64,000 nucleotides of DNA from Lacticaseibacillus chiayiensis (lineage in GTDB: Bacteria; Bacillota; Bacilli; Lactobacillales; Lactobacillaceae). Location: NCBI RefSeq assembly GCF_004123795.1, contig NZ_MSSM01000001.1, positions 124,001-188,000 on the forward strand, in the 5' to 3' direction. Positions 31,706 through 41,364 of this stretch are shown here, in pieces. The notes beneath the pieces were generated by a model. It saw only the letters and a program-made list of their open reading frames with translations, was not told the origin of the DNA and searched no databases. The number at the start of each line of letters is the position of its first letter. Within the stretch, counting starts at the first letter, position 1. A program made the position numbers and the translations under genes.

Positions 31706-33070
31706 ATGGTTTCAGAGAAAAGCTCGTTAAAATCCACAGTTCGCGTTTCGATTACGAACTTCCTGGATTCTGGCAGTATCGTCGCCGGCGCCAGTGGCTT
31801 GACACTGTGGACTCAGCATTTTGGACTTAGCAGTTTTCAAGTCGGCTTGCTTGGCGCACTTTCCGCGAATGCGTTCGGGGCGGCATTAGGGGCGCTGATT
31901 GGCGGTCCGCTGTCAGATAAGTTTGGGCGTAAACTCATTTACACCTACGACATGTTGGTTTATATGCTAGGAACGATTTTAGTGATGTTTGCGGTTAGTT
32001 TTCCGATGTTGCTCACCGGTTTTCTGATCACTGGCTTAGCAGTTGGTGCCGGTGTTCCTGCCAGTTGGACGTATATTTCCGAAACATCGCAAAATGATAA
32101 CCGGGCTAAGAACATCGGGGTATCACAGTTTGCTTGGTCGTTAGGACCAGCCGTTATTTTCATTTTAGGAACGATTCTTGCACCTATGGGTCTTTTGGGT
32201 AACCGGATATTGTTTGGCTTGCTAACGGTGATTGCCTTTATTGCTTGGTTATTACAACGTGGTCTTGGTGAATCCAAGGCGTGGCAAGATCGCAAGGCAT
32301 TTGAAAAGTCTTCCGGTCAAAAGTCGCATCCATATCGCACGCTGTTTTCTAATAAGACGTCCCTTAAGTGGTTGTTCTTCTTAATCGGCGTGTACATGTT
32401 CTGGAACTTGGTTGCCGGGGCGATGGGCTTCTTCATGCCGTATGTTTACGAAACGGCTGGCGGCTTGTCCAACCAGGAAGCCAACATGTTACAGGCGGTT
32501 CTATGGATCTTGACCGCGGTGGCAACCTACTTCGGCTTTGCTAAGTATGGCGACCGTGCGAACCATCGTATTTTCTTCTTCGTTGGTGCAGCAATGGCGG
32601 CTGCTTCATGGATCATTCTGACATACGCCGGAATGGCACAGTCATGGAGCTTATGGGCCTTCGTTGCTTTGTGGGGTATCAGTGCCGGCATCGGTGCGCA
32701 GGCATGGTACGCACTATGGGCAACCGAACTCTTCCCGACTCAGTTCCGGGCAGGTTCGCAAGGTGTTATGTTCTTCGTTGTCCGGGCAAGCGCTGGTGTT
32801 TGGTCCATCATTTTCCCGGCGATCCTCAGCAGCTTAGGCTTCACCGTTGCCGGAACCTTCATGATCGGTTTGCTACTTGTTTCCTTGGTGATCGGGACGA
32901 TCTGGACACCGAAGACGCGTGGCAAGAGTCTTGAAGAAATCACCCGCGAACAATATGGCGACGAATTCCTTACCGACGATGAAAAGTCCAAGGCTGATCG
33001 CGATACCGCTGCTAAAGGCAAAGGCGCCGGCAGCTCAGTTGCACAGCAGATGATGAATCCAGATAAGTAA
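31706..33070 (+). CDS. MFS transporter, probable L-rhamnose permease
   Basis: 454 residues with about 12 membrane helices. GGPLSDKFGRKLIY after helix 2 is the conserved MFS loop, and ATELFPTQFRAGSQG near helix 10 is typical of sugar-proton symporters. The C-terminal end is hydrophilic (EEITREQYGDEFLTDDEK). ATG 31706 has GCAGGAGG upstream; the earlier in-frame ATG at 31631 overlaps the promoter. It is the first gene after the AraC regulator and before rhaB, so L-rhamnose is the likely substrate. Confidence 0.85.
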   Translation: MVSEKSSLKSTVRVSITNFLDSGSIVAGASGLTLWTQHFGLSSFQVGLLGALSANAFGAALGALIGGPLSDKFGRKLIYTYDMLVYMLGTILVMFAVSFPMLLTGFLITGLAVGAGVPASWTYISETSQNDNRAKNIGVSQFAWSLGPAVIFILGTILAPMGLLGNRILFGLLTVIAFIAWLLQRGLGESKAWQDRKAFEKSSGQKSHPYRTLFSNKTSLKWLFFLIGVYMFWNLVAGAMGFFMPYVYETAGGLSNQEANMLQAVLWILTAVATYFGFAKYGDRANHRIFFFVGAAMAAASWIILTYAGMAQSWSLWAFVALWGISAGIGAQAWYALWATELFPTQFRAGSQGVMFFVVRASAGVWSIIFPAILSSLGFTVAGTFMIGLLLVSLVIGTIWTPKTRGKSLEEITREQYGDEFLTDDEKSKADRDTAAKGKGAGSSVAQQMMNPDK

Positions 33071-33151
33071 GTTTAGAAAATGACCGCATCGTTTAAAACG
33101 TGCGTGTCAGTACCAGTAATCGTTGTTGGTCAGTAAGAGAGGTGCCAGTTT

Positions 33152-34642
33152 ATGAAAGCATACGTCGCAGTTGACATCGGAGCATCAAGCGGTCGCCTGA
33201 TGCTAGGCGATGTCGTGGACGGACAATTAAAGCTCAAAGAAGTTCACCGTTTTAAGAACGGTTTTAAAAATGAAGATGGCCATGATCGGTGGCAAATCGA
33301 CCACATCATCGATGAAATTTTTGCCGGTTTGGAAAAAGTCAAAAAAATGGGCTACACCCTGATCGACATGGGAATTGACACTTGGGCCGTTGACTATGTG
33401 TTGGTCGGTGCCGATGGTAAGAAAATGCACGATCCGGTCAGTTACCGCGATACGCGCACCAACACCGCCATTAGCAAGCTCACGTCGGAATTGCCGAAGT
33501 CCTACATCTACGAAAAAACCGGTATTCAATTCCAGAATTTCAACACGCTTTATCAGCTCTATACCGAAGAGCGGAATGATTTAGCCAAAGCAGACAAGAT
33601 TTTGATGATTCCTGATTACATCGGCTATGTCCTCACCGGCAATGCCGTTACAGAAGTCACCAATGCGTCAACTACGCAGATGCTCAACCTGCGCCAAGGC
33701 TTGTTTGACAAAGATCTGTTAAAAGAAGTCAACGTCGCGCAAGATCAGTTCCCACAACTGGTTGAATCCGGCACGCCGCTGGGCAAAATCAGTCACAAGT
33801 GGCATATGAAATACGACATTCCGGATACCGACGTCATTACGGTGGCGACCCATGATACGGCCAGCGCGGTTATCGGTACCCCAGGCTTAGGTGATCACTG
33901 GGCCTTCCTGAGTTCCGGCACCTGGTCCTTACTCGGTGCTGAGCTGAACACGCCGGAAAATGGTCAGGACGCTTTCAAAGAAAACTACACCAACGAATGG
34001 GGCGCTTATGGGACATACCGCTTCCTGAAGAACATCATGGGTTTGTGGATTGTGCAATGCATCAAGCGTGAGCTCAATGACAAGTATAGTTTCAATGAAC
34101 TAGCCGAGATGGCTGACAAAGTGGCACCATTCCGGGTCTTCATCGATGTCAATGATCAGCGGTTTGAAAACCCGAAGAGCATGATCAAAGAGTTACAGCA
34201 GTATGTCGCTGAAACCGGTCAGGCAAAACTCGAAACGCCAGGTGAATTGACGCGGGCAGTTTATGAAAATCTCGCTTTGTATTACGCCAACGAGATTCAA
34301 AAACTTAGCACTATCATTGCCGATCCGATCGATACCCTCAACATTGTCGGCGGCGGCTCCAACGTCACCTTGATGAATCAACTAACCGCTGATCTGGCTG
34401 GCGTCAAAGTCGTTGCTGGGCCAAGCGAAGCCACCGCCATCGGTAACTTGTTGGTTCAAATGATCACGACCGGCAGAGTTAAAGACGTGGTGGCTGGACG
34501 TAAGCTGATCCGGGAATCCTTTGACTTGAAGACGTATCAGCCAGACACCTCGGCCTATCCTGATGTATTGACGAAGTATAAGGCATTTATGAAAACAGCC
34601 AAGCCAACTAAGGCTGCTGCAAAATCTAAGGAGGCGGTTTGA
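33152..34642 (+). CDS. rhaB: rhamnulokinase
   Basis: 496 residues, FGGY kinase. [18 protein letters not shown] at the start, [32 protein letters not shown] and the C-terminal [15 protein letters not shown] are RhaB signatures. It phosphorylates L-rhamnulose to L-rhamnulose-1-phosphate. ATG 33152 has AGAGAGGTG upstream. It lies 81 bases after the permease and just before rhaM. The C-terminal 20 residues are Lys/Ala-rich ([15 protein letters not shown]), a lineage-specific tail. Confidence 0.95.
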   Translation: MKAYVAVDIGASSGRLMLGDVVDGQLKLKEVHRFKNGFKNEDGHDRWQIDHIIDEIFAGLEKVKKMGYTLIDMGIDTWAVDYVLVGADGKKMHDPVSYRDTRTNTAISKLTSELPKSYIYEKTGIQFQNFNTLYQLYTEERNDLAKADKILMIPDYIGYVLTGNAVTEVTNASTTQMLNLRQGLFDKDLLKEVNVAQDQFPQLVESGTPLGKISHKWHMKYDIPDTDVITVATHDTASAVIGTPGLGDHWAFLSSGTWSLLGAELNTPENGQDAFKENYTNEWGAYGTYRFLKNIMGLWIVQCIKRELNDKYSFNELAEMADKVAPFRVFIDVNDQRFENPKSMIKELQQYVAETGQAKLETPGELTRAVYENLALYYANEIQKLSTIIADPIDTLNIVGGGSNVTLMNQLTADLAGVKVVAGPSEATAIGNLLVQMITTGRVKDVVAGRKLIRESFDLKTYQPDTSAYPDVLTKYKAFMKTAKPTKAAAKSKEAV

Positions 34643-34644
34643 TC

Positions 34645-34959
34645 ATGGCACGCATTGGCCAAGTCATGTATGTCTATCCGGACAAGTACGACGAATACGA
34701 AAAGCGGCACCATGAGTTGTGGCCGGAAATGAAGGCGGCACTCAAGGAATATGGTGCCACCAACTATTCCATCTACCTAAACAAAGCAAATGGTGAATTG
34801 TTTGCCTATCTAGAAGTACCGGATGTCGATAAGTATAACCAGATTGCCAACACCGACATTTGTAAAAAATGGTGGGCTTACATGGAGCCACTCATGAAGA
34901 CCAATCCGGATAACAGTCCGGTAGCGGTTGATCTGCATGAAGTTTTTCACTTGGATTAA
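34645..34959 (+). CDS. rhaM: L-rhamnose mutarotase
   Basis: 104 residues, exactly the usual length. [20 protein letters not shown], the HHELWPEM motif and NYSIYL...FAYLEV are the family pattern; the His near residue 22 is catalytic. It converts alpha- and beta-rhamnopyranose for the isomerase. ATG 34645 is preferred over TTG 34639 because AAGGAGG at 34629-34635 is at a better distance. Confidence 0.95.
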   Translation: MARIGQVMYVYPDKYDEYEKRHHELWPEMKAALKEYGATNYSIYLNKANGELFAYLEVPDVDKYNQIANTDICKKWWAYMEPLMKTNPDNSPVAVDLHEVFHLD

Positions 34960-35023
34960 CTCGGTTTTTCATTTTTGGTAACAAGCGGTTTCAAAACATT
35001 TTCAAAAAAGGAGCGTTTATCAC

Positions 35024-36304
35024 ATGGTTAAACCAGAAGAAGTCGATAAGGCATATGAAGTTGCCAAGCAACGTTACGCAGAAATTGGTGTCGACACAGA
35101 CGCCGCAATGAAAGAATTGGAAAAGGTACCTTTGTCAGTTCATTGCTGGCAAGGCGATGATATTCATGGCTTCCTGTTCCCGAACCAGGCATTGACAGGC
35201 GGCATTGGCGTTTCCGGTAACTATCCAGGCATTGCCCGCACACCAGATGAATTGTCCGGCGACTTGCATGAAGCTTTGAGCCTGATCCCAGGCAAGCACC
35301 GGGTTCAACTGCACGCGATCTATGCCGTTACTGACAAGAAGCGCGACTTGGACACTTTGGAGCCTGAAGACTTCGATTATTGGATCGATTGGGCAAAGCA
35401 AGAAGGCATCGGCCTTGACTTTAACGGCACCTTCTTCTCCCATCCGATGGTTAAAGACAACATGACCGTTTCATCACCGGATCCCAAGGTTCGTGATTTC
35501 TGGATCCGTCATGGCAAGATCAGCCGCGAAATTTCCAACTACATCGGTGAAAAGTTAGGCAGTCAGGTTGTCAATAACTTCTGGTTCCCAGATGGCTTCA
35601 AGGACAACCCGATTGACAAAAAGACTCCGCGTCTACGCTTGATGAAAGCTCTGGACGAAATCATCAAAGAACCGCTTCCGGAAAAGAACACCATTGAATC
35701 CTTTGAAGGCAAGCTGTTTGGTACCGGGATTGAATCCTACACCACCGGTTCACATGAATTCTATCAAAATTACGCGATCAGCCGGAACAAACTCTGGACA
35801 ATCGATGCCGGACACTTCCACCCAACAGAAGATGTGTCTGACAAGTTCAGTGCCTTCTTCCCATTCGGCAAAGGCTTGTTCATGCACGTTTCCCGTCCGG
35901 TTCGTTGGGACTCCGACCACGTTGTCATCATGGACGACGCTTTGATTCGGATCACCCGTTCGTTGGTTCGTGACGGTTATCTTGATCGCACCCACATTGG
36001 CCTTGACTTCTTTGACGCAACGATCAACCGGGTTGCCGCTTGGGTTGTCGGCGCACGTGCAACACAAAAGAGCTTGCTGCAGGCAATGTTGGCACCGATC
36101 GATCAGTTGAAGAAGAGCGAATTGAACGCTGACTTTACCACCCGTTTGATTGAAACCGAAGAATTGAAGTCCTTCCCATTCGGCGCTGTTTGGGACAAGT
36201 TCTGCCAGGATCACAACACCCCGGTTGGCTTCGACTGGATGAACAACATCCATCAGTATGAAAAGGATGTTCAGTTCAAGCGCGACACCAAGTTGGTTCA
36301 CTAA
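35024..36304 (+). CDS. rhaA: L-rhamnose isomerase
   Basis: 426 residues. [16 protein letters not shown] near the N-terminus, [36 protein letters not shown] and [13 protein letters not shown] are RhaA signatures with the metal-binding Glu/Asp/His residues of the TIM barrel. It converts L-rhamnose to L-rhamnulose. ATG 35024 has AAAAGGAG upstream, 64 bases after rhaM. Confidence 0.97.
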   Translation: MVKPEEVDKAYEVAKQRYAEIGVDTDAAMKELEKVPLSVHCWQGDDIHGFLFPNQALTGGIGVSGNYPGIARTPDELSGDLHEALSLIPGKHRVQLHAIYAVTDKKRDLDTLEPEDFDYWIDWAKQEGIGLDFNGTFFSHPMVKDNMTVSSPDPKVRDFWIRHGKISREISNYIGEKLGSQVVNNFWFPDGFKDNPIDKKTPRLRLMKALDEIIKEPLPEKNTIESFEGKLFGTGIESYTTGSHEFYQNYAISRNKLWTIDAGHFHPTEDVSDKFSAFFPFGKGLFMHVSRPVRWDSDHVVIMDDALIRITRSLVRDGYLDRTHIGLDFFDATINRVAAWVVGARATQKSLLQAMLAPIDQLKKSELNADFTTRLIETEELKSFPFGAVWDKFCQDHNTPVGFDWMNNIHQYEKDVQFKRDTKLVH

Positions 36305-36333
36305 TTCAACAGATTCTGAAAGGAATATCTCTA

Positions 36334-37224
36334 ATGGATAACAAGAAACAATTTCTGAATCCGGAATATACCCAAAGCTTCGCGGAATCGCCTTATGTGA
36401 CGCAAATGCGCAAAGTTACCTGGAATCTCTACCAACATGGCTGGGATGAACGGAACGGCGGAAACGTTAGCTATCGGTTAACCGAAGCCGAGATCGCACC
36501 TTATGGGGATGTGCATGAGGTTAAGCGCAACATTCCGATCAAGTTTGATGCCAGCAAACTGGCCGGACAGTATTTTCTGGTTACCGGCACGGGACGCTAC
36601 TTCAAGAACGTGAAGGATTTTCCGGCACGTGATACGGGCTTGGTTCGCATCGCCAAAGACGGGCACAGTGTTGACTTGCTGTGGGGCTTTAACGACGGCG
36701 GTCAGCCAACCAGCGAATTTCCGGCACACTTGATGACCCACATTCAACGGCTCAAAAAGGATCCGAGCCAGCGCATTGTCATGCACTGCCACCCTACCAA
36801 TCTGGTCGCCATGTCCTTCACCCTGCCGCTAGAAGAGAAACTGTTCTCCCGCATTTTGTGGAAGATGCAGGCTGAATCCATCGTTGTGTTTCCAGAAGGT
36901 ATCGGCGTTCTGCCATACATGACCCCGGGCACCAACGAAATCGGCCAAGCCACCGCTGACAAAATGGCCAAATTCCGCCTCGTGATGTGGCCACAACACG
37001 GTATCTTCGGTGCAGGCGACTCTATTGACGAAACCTATGGCCTGATCGAAACCGTTGAAAAAGCGGCCACGATCTACACCGCCATTCAGGCACAAGGCGG
37101 CCGGATCATCAACGAAATCACGGATGAAAATCTGGAACAATTGGCCAAGCGTTTTGACTTGACGCCGAACCCAGAGTTTCTCCATGGTGATACCTTGATT
37201 AGCAAGGTGACACTCAAAGTCTGA
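36334..37224 (+). CDS. rhaD: rhamnulose-1-phosphate aldolase
   Basis: 296 residues. NGGNVSYRL in the N-terminal part, [37 protein letters not shown] (zinc-binding His-x-His) and [11 protein letters not shown] with the third zinc His are those of class II RhaD. It cuts L-rhamnulose-1-phosphate to dihydroxyacetone phosphate and L-lactaldehyde. ATG 36334 has GAAAGGA upstream, 29 bases after rhaA; it ends the operon. No lactaldehyde reductase is next to it, although the broken alcohol dehydrogenase at 29247 might once have served. Confidence 0.95.
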   Translation: MDNKKQFLNPEYTQSFAESPYVTQMRKVTWNLYQHGWDERNGGNVSYRLTEAEIAPYGDVHEVKRNIPIKFDASKLAGQYFLVTGTGRYFKNVKDFPARDTGLVRIAKDGHSVDLLWGFNDGGQPTSEFPAHLMTHIQRLKKDPSQRIVMHCHPTNLVAMSFTLPLEEKLFSRILWKMQAESIVVFPEGIGVLPYMTPGTNEIGQATADKMAKFRLVMWPQHGIFGAGDSIDETYGLIETVEKAATIYTAIQAQGGRIINEITDENLEQLAKRFDLTPNPEFLHGDTLISKVTLKV

Positions 37225-37263
37225 ACCGATTCGTGTTATTGCGATACCTCCTATGAAGTTAAG

Positions 37264-37317
37264 AAAAGCACCTCGTTGACTGCCTATTCAGGCGCGGTTA
37301 ACGGGGTACTTTTTTTG
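37264..37317 (+). terminator. rhamnose operon terminator
   Basis: AAAAGCACCTCGTTGAC pairs with GTTAACGGGGTACTTTT (a few G-U pairs) and a T-run follows. Confidence 0.9.
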
Positions 37318-37341
37318 TTGGTGAGTGATGAGTTCCGGTTC

Positions 37342-37534
37342 GTGCCAAACTCCGCAATCTCCGGCCATCTGGGGCTGGCGACGCGAAGCTAGAGCGGAGG
37401 GCACGACTTTTAGCCTTTGCAAAACCGGCAAAGGCTCTAAGCTCGGCCTTGTTGTAGGCGGGGCAGAAACCGCCCCACCAACAACAATTTCACAGCTGAG
37501 CCCCATCTGGCCTACGATTGCTCCGCTTTGGCAC
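37342..37534. repeat. intergenic repeat family 2, copy 2 (inverted)
   Basis: 193 bases from GTGCCAAACTCCGCAATCTC to GATTGCTCCGCTTTGGCAC, opposite in orientation to the other copies. Inner part includes GCCTTTGCAAAACCGGCAAA and TTGTAGGCGGGGCAGAAACC. Confidence 0.85.
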
Positions 37535-37639
37535 TGGAATTTTGATGTTTCTAACAAGTCACTATGAAGAGATAAAAAAATAAAAAAGCAGATACAATTA
37601 CGATTGAAAGACTTTATCTTATTATTGCATCAAACTTTG

Positions 37640-38422
37640 TTAACGAGTGCGATCTGGATATGTGAGTTGAATCTGGTTGTCCTCGAACAAATTTCTGTAA
37701 GAGGCAGATGGCTGTTTGTCGGTGATAATTTCGTTGATCTGATTCATGTTTGTGATGCGGATGTAGTCGCTTTGATCGAATTTGGTGGAGTCGATGCCAA
37801 AGATTACACATTTTGCCGCGGCGATCATGGCTTCTTTGACGGCTGCCTGTTCTGGGTCGGAAACATAGATCCCTTCTTCGTCAATCGATCCGGTTGATAA
37901 TAACGCAAAATCAGGGCGAAAACTCTGGATTTCACGAATAGTTGTTGAGCCGAGTGTCGAGGCCGTGCGTGGGACCATTTTGCCGCCTACAATGATGGTT
38001 TCGACATTGTTTAGGTAGTTGAATTGGAGTCCCATGTTGACGTTGTTCGTGATGACGTGAAGGCCAATTTGGTCGTGGAGTAATTCTGGCAGACTGAAAA
38101 AAGTTGAACTGCCGTCAATGAAAAAAGCGGCATTGCTGGGAATTTTCGCAGCAATTTGCTGACTAATCGTTCGCTTAAGACGCGCGTTTTCGTTGCGTCT
38201 TTTTTCATACGTAAATTCAAGGTTATTGCCTTGAAGCAATTGGATCATGCCATATTGGCGCCGAATGATGTTGCTTTTTTCTAATTCAATCAGATCACGA
38301 CGCAGTGTCGATTTGCTTGTGAACATTTGCTTGCTGAGATCAGCAATGCTAATTTGCGGCGTATCACGCAAAATCTGAATAATTTCATTTAACCGCTCAA
38401 ATTTAGCTGGAGTTTGTGACAT
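37640..38422 (-). CDS. DeoR-family regulator of the galactitol-type PTS
   Basis: 260 residues. An N-terminal DeoR helix-turn-helix (ISIADLSKQMFTSKSTLRRD) and a C-terminal DeoR sensor domain (SNAAFFIDGSSTFFSLPELL, VITNNVNMGLQ, VGGKMVPRTASTLG, DFALLSTGSIDEEGIYVSDP). Such proteins repress sugar operons until a phosphorylated sugar binds. I chose ATG 38422, with GAGGGAAGC upstream; the ATG at 38440 lies too close to it. It is divergent from the PTS genes at 38633 and almost certainly controls them. Confidence 0.88.
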   Translation of the reverse strand: MSQTPAKFERLNEIIQILRDTPQISIADLSKQMFTSKSTLRRDLIELEKSNIIRRQYGMIQLLQGNNLEFTYEKRRNENARLKRTISQQIAAKIPSNAAFFIDGSSTFFSLPELLHDQIGLHVITNNVNMGLQFNYLNNVETIIVGGKMVPRTASTLGSTTIREIQSFRPDFALLSTGSIDEEGIYVSDPEQAAVKEAMIAAAKCVIFGIDSTKFDQSDYIRITNMNQINEIITDKQPSASYRNLFEDNQIQLTYPDRTR

Positions 38423-38524
38423 AGTAAACGCTTCCCTCAATTGATTTTTGTTGAATCTTTCTGAAGTGGTTTAGGTGAGTTTCGTGAACGATTCTCAACC
38501 TTGGTGAACCCCTTATAAATACCG

Positions 38525-38553
38525 TAGACATGCGCCTGTAAGCGTTTTAGCAT
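38525..38553 (+). promoter_or_regulatory. promoter of galactitol-type PTS cassette 1 with cre in the spacer
   Basis: TAGACA at 38525-38530 and TAGCAT at 38548-38553 are separated by 17 bases; TGTAAGCGTTTTAG at 38537-38550 is a cre-like site. Confidence 0.6.
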
Positions 38554-38632
38554 TAACAATGTGATGAGAGGGAAAGTTCAAAAAGGTCCAAAACAATTGA
38601 TTCAACTTTTTTCAGATTGAGGGGAGCTAGAT

Positions 38633-39112
38633 ATGGATTATAGCACAATGATTCACAAAGATTTAATTTTTTTGAATGAAGATGCTGCTGATCGTAAGAA
38701 ATTGTTTAGAGCAGTGGCAAAAAAGATTCAGGCTGCTGGGTACGTCAAAGATACGTATGAAGCGGCACTGAATAAGCGGGAAGATGCGTTTCCGACCGGC
38801 ATTGTTTTTCCGGAAATATCTGTGATGTTGCCGCATGCCGATCCGGAAAACGTCAACCGGCCATTCATGGCGATTGTCAAGAATGCCCAGCCGGTTCGCG
38901 TGCTGCAGATGGGTTATAACAAGCCAGAAGATGCAACGGCCATGTTCTTTCTCGGCATCACGGATTCGAGTCAACAAGTCGGGCTCTTACAGGTTTTCAT
39001 GGATTTACTCCAGAATGAAAAGTTTGTCGCCAAGTTCAAGGCGATTAAGGATCCGGAGACAATGTATGAGTTTTTCGTTAACACATTTAAAGCACAAGCT
39101 GCTGGAAAATAA
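38633..39112 (+). CDS. PTS galactitol-family IIA component
   Basis: 159 residues, PTS_EIIA type 2 (fructose/galactitol-like). NKREDAFPTGIVFPEI and SVMLPHADPENVNRPF carry the phosphorylatable His at residue 68, and AMFFLGITDSSQQVGLLQVF is the following conserved strand. It takes phosphate from HPr for the IIB at 39135. ATG 38633 has GAGGGGAG upstream. Confidence 0.9.
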   Translation: MDYSTMIHKDLIFLNEDAADRKKLFRAVAKKIQAAGYVKDTYEAALNKREDAFPTGIVFPEISVMLPHADPENVNRPFMAIVKNAQPVRVLQMGYNKPEDATAMFFLGITDSSQQVGLLQVFMDLLQNEKFVAKFKAIKDPETMYEFFVNTFKAQAAGK

Positions 39113-39134
39113 ATCAAAAAGGAGTGTCAGTATT

Positions 39135-39455
39135 ATGGCAAAAATTGTTGTTGCATGTGGCTCAGGCGTCGCATCAAGTGAGGCTACTGCTAGTCGAATC
39201 AAAGATTTCTTTGAATCACACAATGTTAAAGGCGTATCGGTGGATGCGACTGACTTTAAACAACTTCCGGAAGTGCTTCCTAATTACGATGTTTATGTTT
39301 GGATCGCCAAACCCAATCAGCAATTAGAGGACTTAGCCAAGAAAAATCATATTGCTGTCGTTAACGGCATGCCGATTTTCATGAACATGAATCCGGAGAA
39401 GTCCTACAAACAAATCATTCAGGCATTGAAGGACATGCAAAGTGCTGGTAAGTGA
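39135..39455 (+). CDS. PTS galactitol-family IIB component
   Basis: 106 residues. KIVVACGSGVASSEATASRI has the phosphate-carrying Cys at residue 8 in the CGSG loop of galactitol-type IIB. ATG 39135 has AAGGAGTG upstream, 22 bases after IIA. It transfers phosphate to the incoming sugar. Confidence 0.9.
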   Translation: MAKIVVACGSGVASSEATASRIKDFFESHNVKGVSVDATDFKQLPEVLPNYDVYVWIAKPNQQLEDLAKKNHIAVVNGMPIFMNMNPEKSYKQIIQALKDMQSAGK

Positions 39456-39551
39456 CGTCTCGCGTCACGCGAACCGATGCGGAAAGGGTGGATTGTTCAA
39501 TAAGCCATCTAACTGCATCACAGGTCATTAAGTTGTGAGGAGGAGAAAATC

Positions 39552-41135
39552 GTGACGATCTTAAAAGACGTCGTTAATTATATCCTGAATCTTGGGGGTC
39601 CGGTCTTTGTTCCCTTGATCATGCTGATTCTGGGATTGGTTGCCGGATTGAAGTTCAAAAAGTCGATTGTAGCTGCGTTGACCTTAGGGGTTGCCTTTTC
39701 CGGGATGACCTTGGTTGTTAACTACATGATGGACGCTATTTCACCAGCCGCCAAAGCCATGTCCAAGCTGTTTCACCTGAGTCTTAATGCGATTGATGCC
39801 GGGTGGACAGGGGTTGCAGCCATCACGTGGTCGTACAAATCAGCTTTTCTGTTTTTCCCGTTATTGTTAGCCATTAATTTTGTCATGTTGACGTTTAACT
39901 GGACCAAAACGCTAAACGTTGATATGTGGAATGTCTGGAACAAAATTTTCACTTATGTCGTCGTTCTGTACTTTACGCATAATGCATTCTTTGGCTTCTT
40001 AGTCGCTGGTTTCCAGATCATCTTTGAACTGAAGGCAGGCGATATGTGGCATCGCCATATCGAGGACTTAACCGGTATGCCAGGGGTCACGGTGCCACAT
40101 TTCATCACGCTATTCGCGGTGATCTTACAACCGCTGAATAAATTACTAGATTTTATCCCGATCATGAATAAGCCTTTTGATGCCGATGCTTTGCAAAAAC
40201 GAATCGGTGTTTGGGGTGACAATACAGTGATGGGTGCCTTGATCGGGGTACTTCTAGGGTTTGGCGCTGGCTACTCTATTTCCGGGTCCCTGAATTTGGC
40301 GATTAAAGCTGCCACGGCCATGACCCTGTTTCCGATGATTTCCAAACTTTTCATGACTGCGTTGCAACCGATTGCCGATGCGATGAGTGGCTTTATGCAA
40401 AAGCACTTTAAGGGTCGTGAAGTTTATATCGGGCTTGATTGGCCGATTCTTGCCGGGCGCAATGAGCTTTGGGTCACCGTGATTATCTTGGTGCCAATTA
40501 TGTTGGTTTTTGCAATGATCTTACCGCATAACACGGTCTTACCATTCGCCGGCATCATCAACTTGTCCTTTGTCAATGCGGCTTTGCTGCTGACAGGCGC
40601 CAATCTTTTACGCATGATTACACTAGGTATCATTACCACGCCGATTTTCTTGTATGGCGCCACCTATTTTGCCCCTGTCATCACGAACTTAGCGAAAACA
40701 ACCGGAACGGTCAAGGTGCACGCTGGTCAGCAGTTGTCATGGTCAACCTTCGAAGGTCCGGATTTTCGACTTTTCTTCGCTCAGGCCTTTAATGGTAAAT
40801 GGTGGGCGATCGCATTAGCACTTCTGTGGACACTCGGTTTCATCTGGCTATACCGCGATCAAAATAGAATCAAATTGCCTAGTCAACGCTATGGTATTTT
40901 GAAACCGGCTACTGCAGCGGCAGCACCAGCAGCGTCGGATACGAATGACACTGCCGATGACGTTGATTTGAATGACTTGAGCGGCTTGGACTTCAGTGAT
41001 GCCAAGGCTTCTAACGAAAGCAAGAAATCCGCATCCCCGAAATCTAATGTAGCCGATGATGTTGATTTAAATGATCTTGGTGGTTTGGATTTCAGTCATA
41101 CCAGCCACGAGAAGAGGGGTGATAAGCGTGAGTAA
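39552..41135 (+). CDS. PTS galactitol-family IIC component with repeated C-terminal tail
   Basis: 527 residues. Residues 1-450 form the GatC-type membrane channel (LGGPVFVPLIMLILGLVAGL, MTLVVNYMMDAISPAAKAMS, GMPGVTVPHF, DNTVMGALIGVLLGFGAGY, YIGLDWPILAGRNELWV). The last 77 residues are hydrophilic and hold two near-identical blocks, ADDVDLNDLSGLDFS at 468-482 and ADDVDLNDLGGLDFS at 501-515, joined by a Ser/Lys linker. Typical GatC proteins are about 450 residues and lack this tail, so it is an addition. GTG 39552 has GTGAGGAGGAG upstream. Its stop overlaps the next start. The sugar may be a pentitol or hexitol. Confidence 0.88.
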   Translation: MTILKDVVNYILNLGGPVFVPLIMLILGLVAGLKFKKSIVAALTLGVAFSGMTLVVNYMMDAISPAAKAMSKLFHLSLNAIDAGWTGVAAITWSYKSAFLFFPLLLAINFVMLTFNWTKTLNVDMWNVWNKIFTYVVVLYFTHNAFFGFLVAGFQIIFELKAGDMWHRHIEDLTGMPGVTVPHFITLFAVILQPLNKLLDFIPIMNKPFDADALQKRIGVWGDNTVMGALIGVLLGFGAGYSISGSLNLAIKAATAMTLFPMISKLFMTALQPIADAMSGFMQKHFKGREVYIGLDWPILAGRNELWVTVIILVPIMLVFAMILPHNTVLPFAGIINLSFVNAALLLTGANLLRMITLGIITTPIFLYGATYFAPVITNLAKTTGTVKVHAGQQLSWSTFEGPDFRLFFAQAFNGKWWAIALALLWTLGFIWLYRDQNRIKLPSQRYGILKPATAAAAPAASDTNDTADDVDLNDLSGLDFSDAKASNESKKSASPKSNVADDVDLNDLGGLDFSHTSHEKRGDKRE

Positions 41136-41364
41136 GACCATGGCTTCATTTCTGGTTTTTCTGGATACCATCGGCGTCTCAGTTGCTTTGTTAGGTGGCA
41201 ATACGCCGTTGTGTCTGTTGATGGGTCTGATGACTTTGATGCTGTATGTCAAGGTGAATCCAATCCTGTTTGGCGATTATGACCGGAAACAGCATGAAAG
41301 AATGTTGCAGCGTCGCAAGCTACTGTTGGAGCAGCGAGCGAATCATGGAGGAGATAACAAATGA
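41128..41364 (+). CDS. small membrane protein of the PTS cassette
   Basis: 78 residues. Two adjoining hydrophobic stretches (MASFLVFLDTIGVSVALLGG and LCLLMGLMTLMLYVKV) followed by a basic tail (YDRKQHERMLQRRKLLLEQR). GTG 41128 overlaps the IIC end and its own end overlaps the aldolase start (ATGA), so it is translationally coupled to both. No family recognised. It may assist the IIC with the repeated tail. Confidence 0.65.
   Translation: MSKTMASFLVFLDTIGVSVALLGGNTPLCLLMGLMTLMLYVKVNPILFGDYDRKQHERMLQRRKLLLEQRANHGGDNK

Noticed and set aside
37325-37567. 80-residue open frames on both strands
   Set aside because: Both run through a repeat copy and are not conserved between copies, so they look like by-products of the palindrome.
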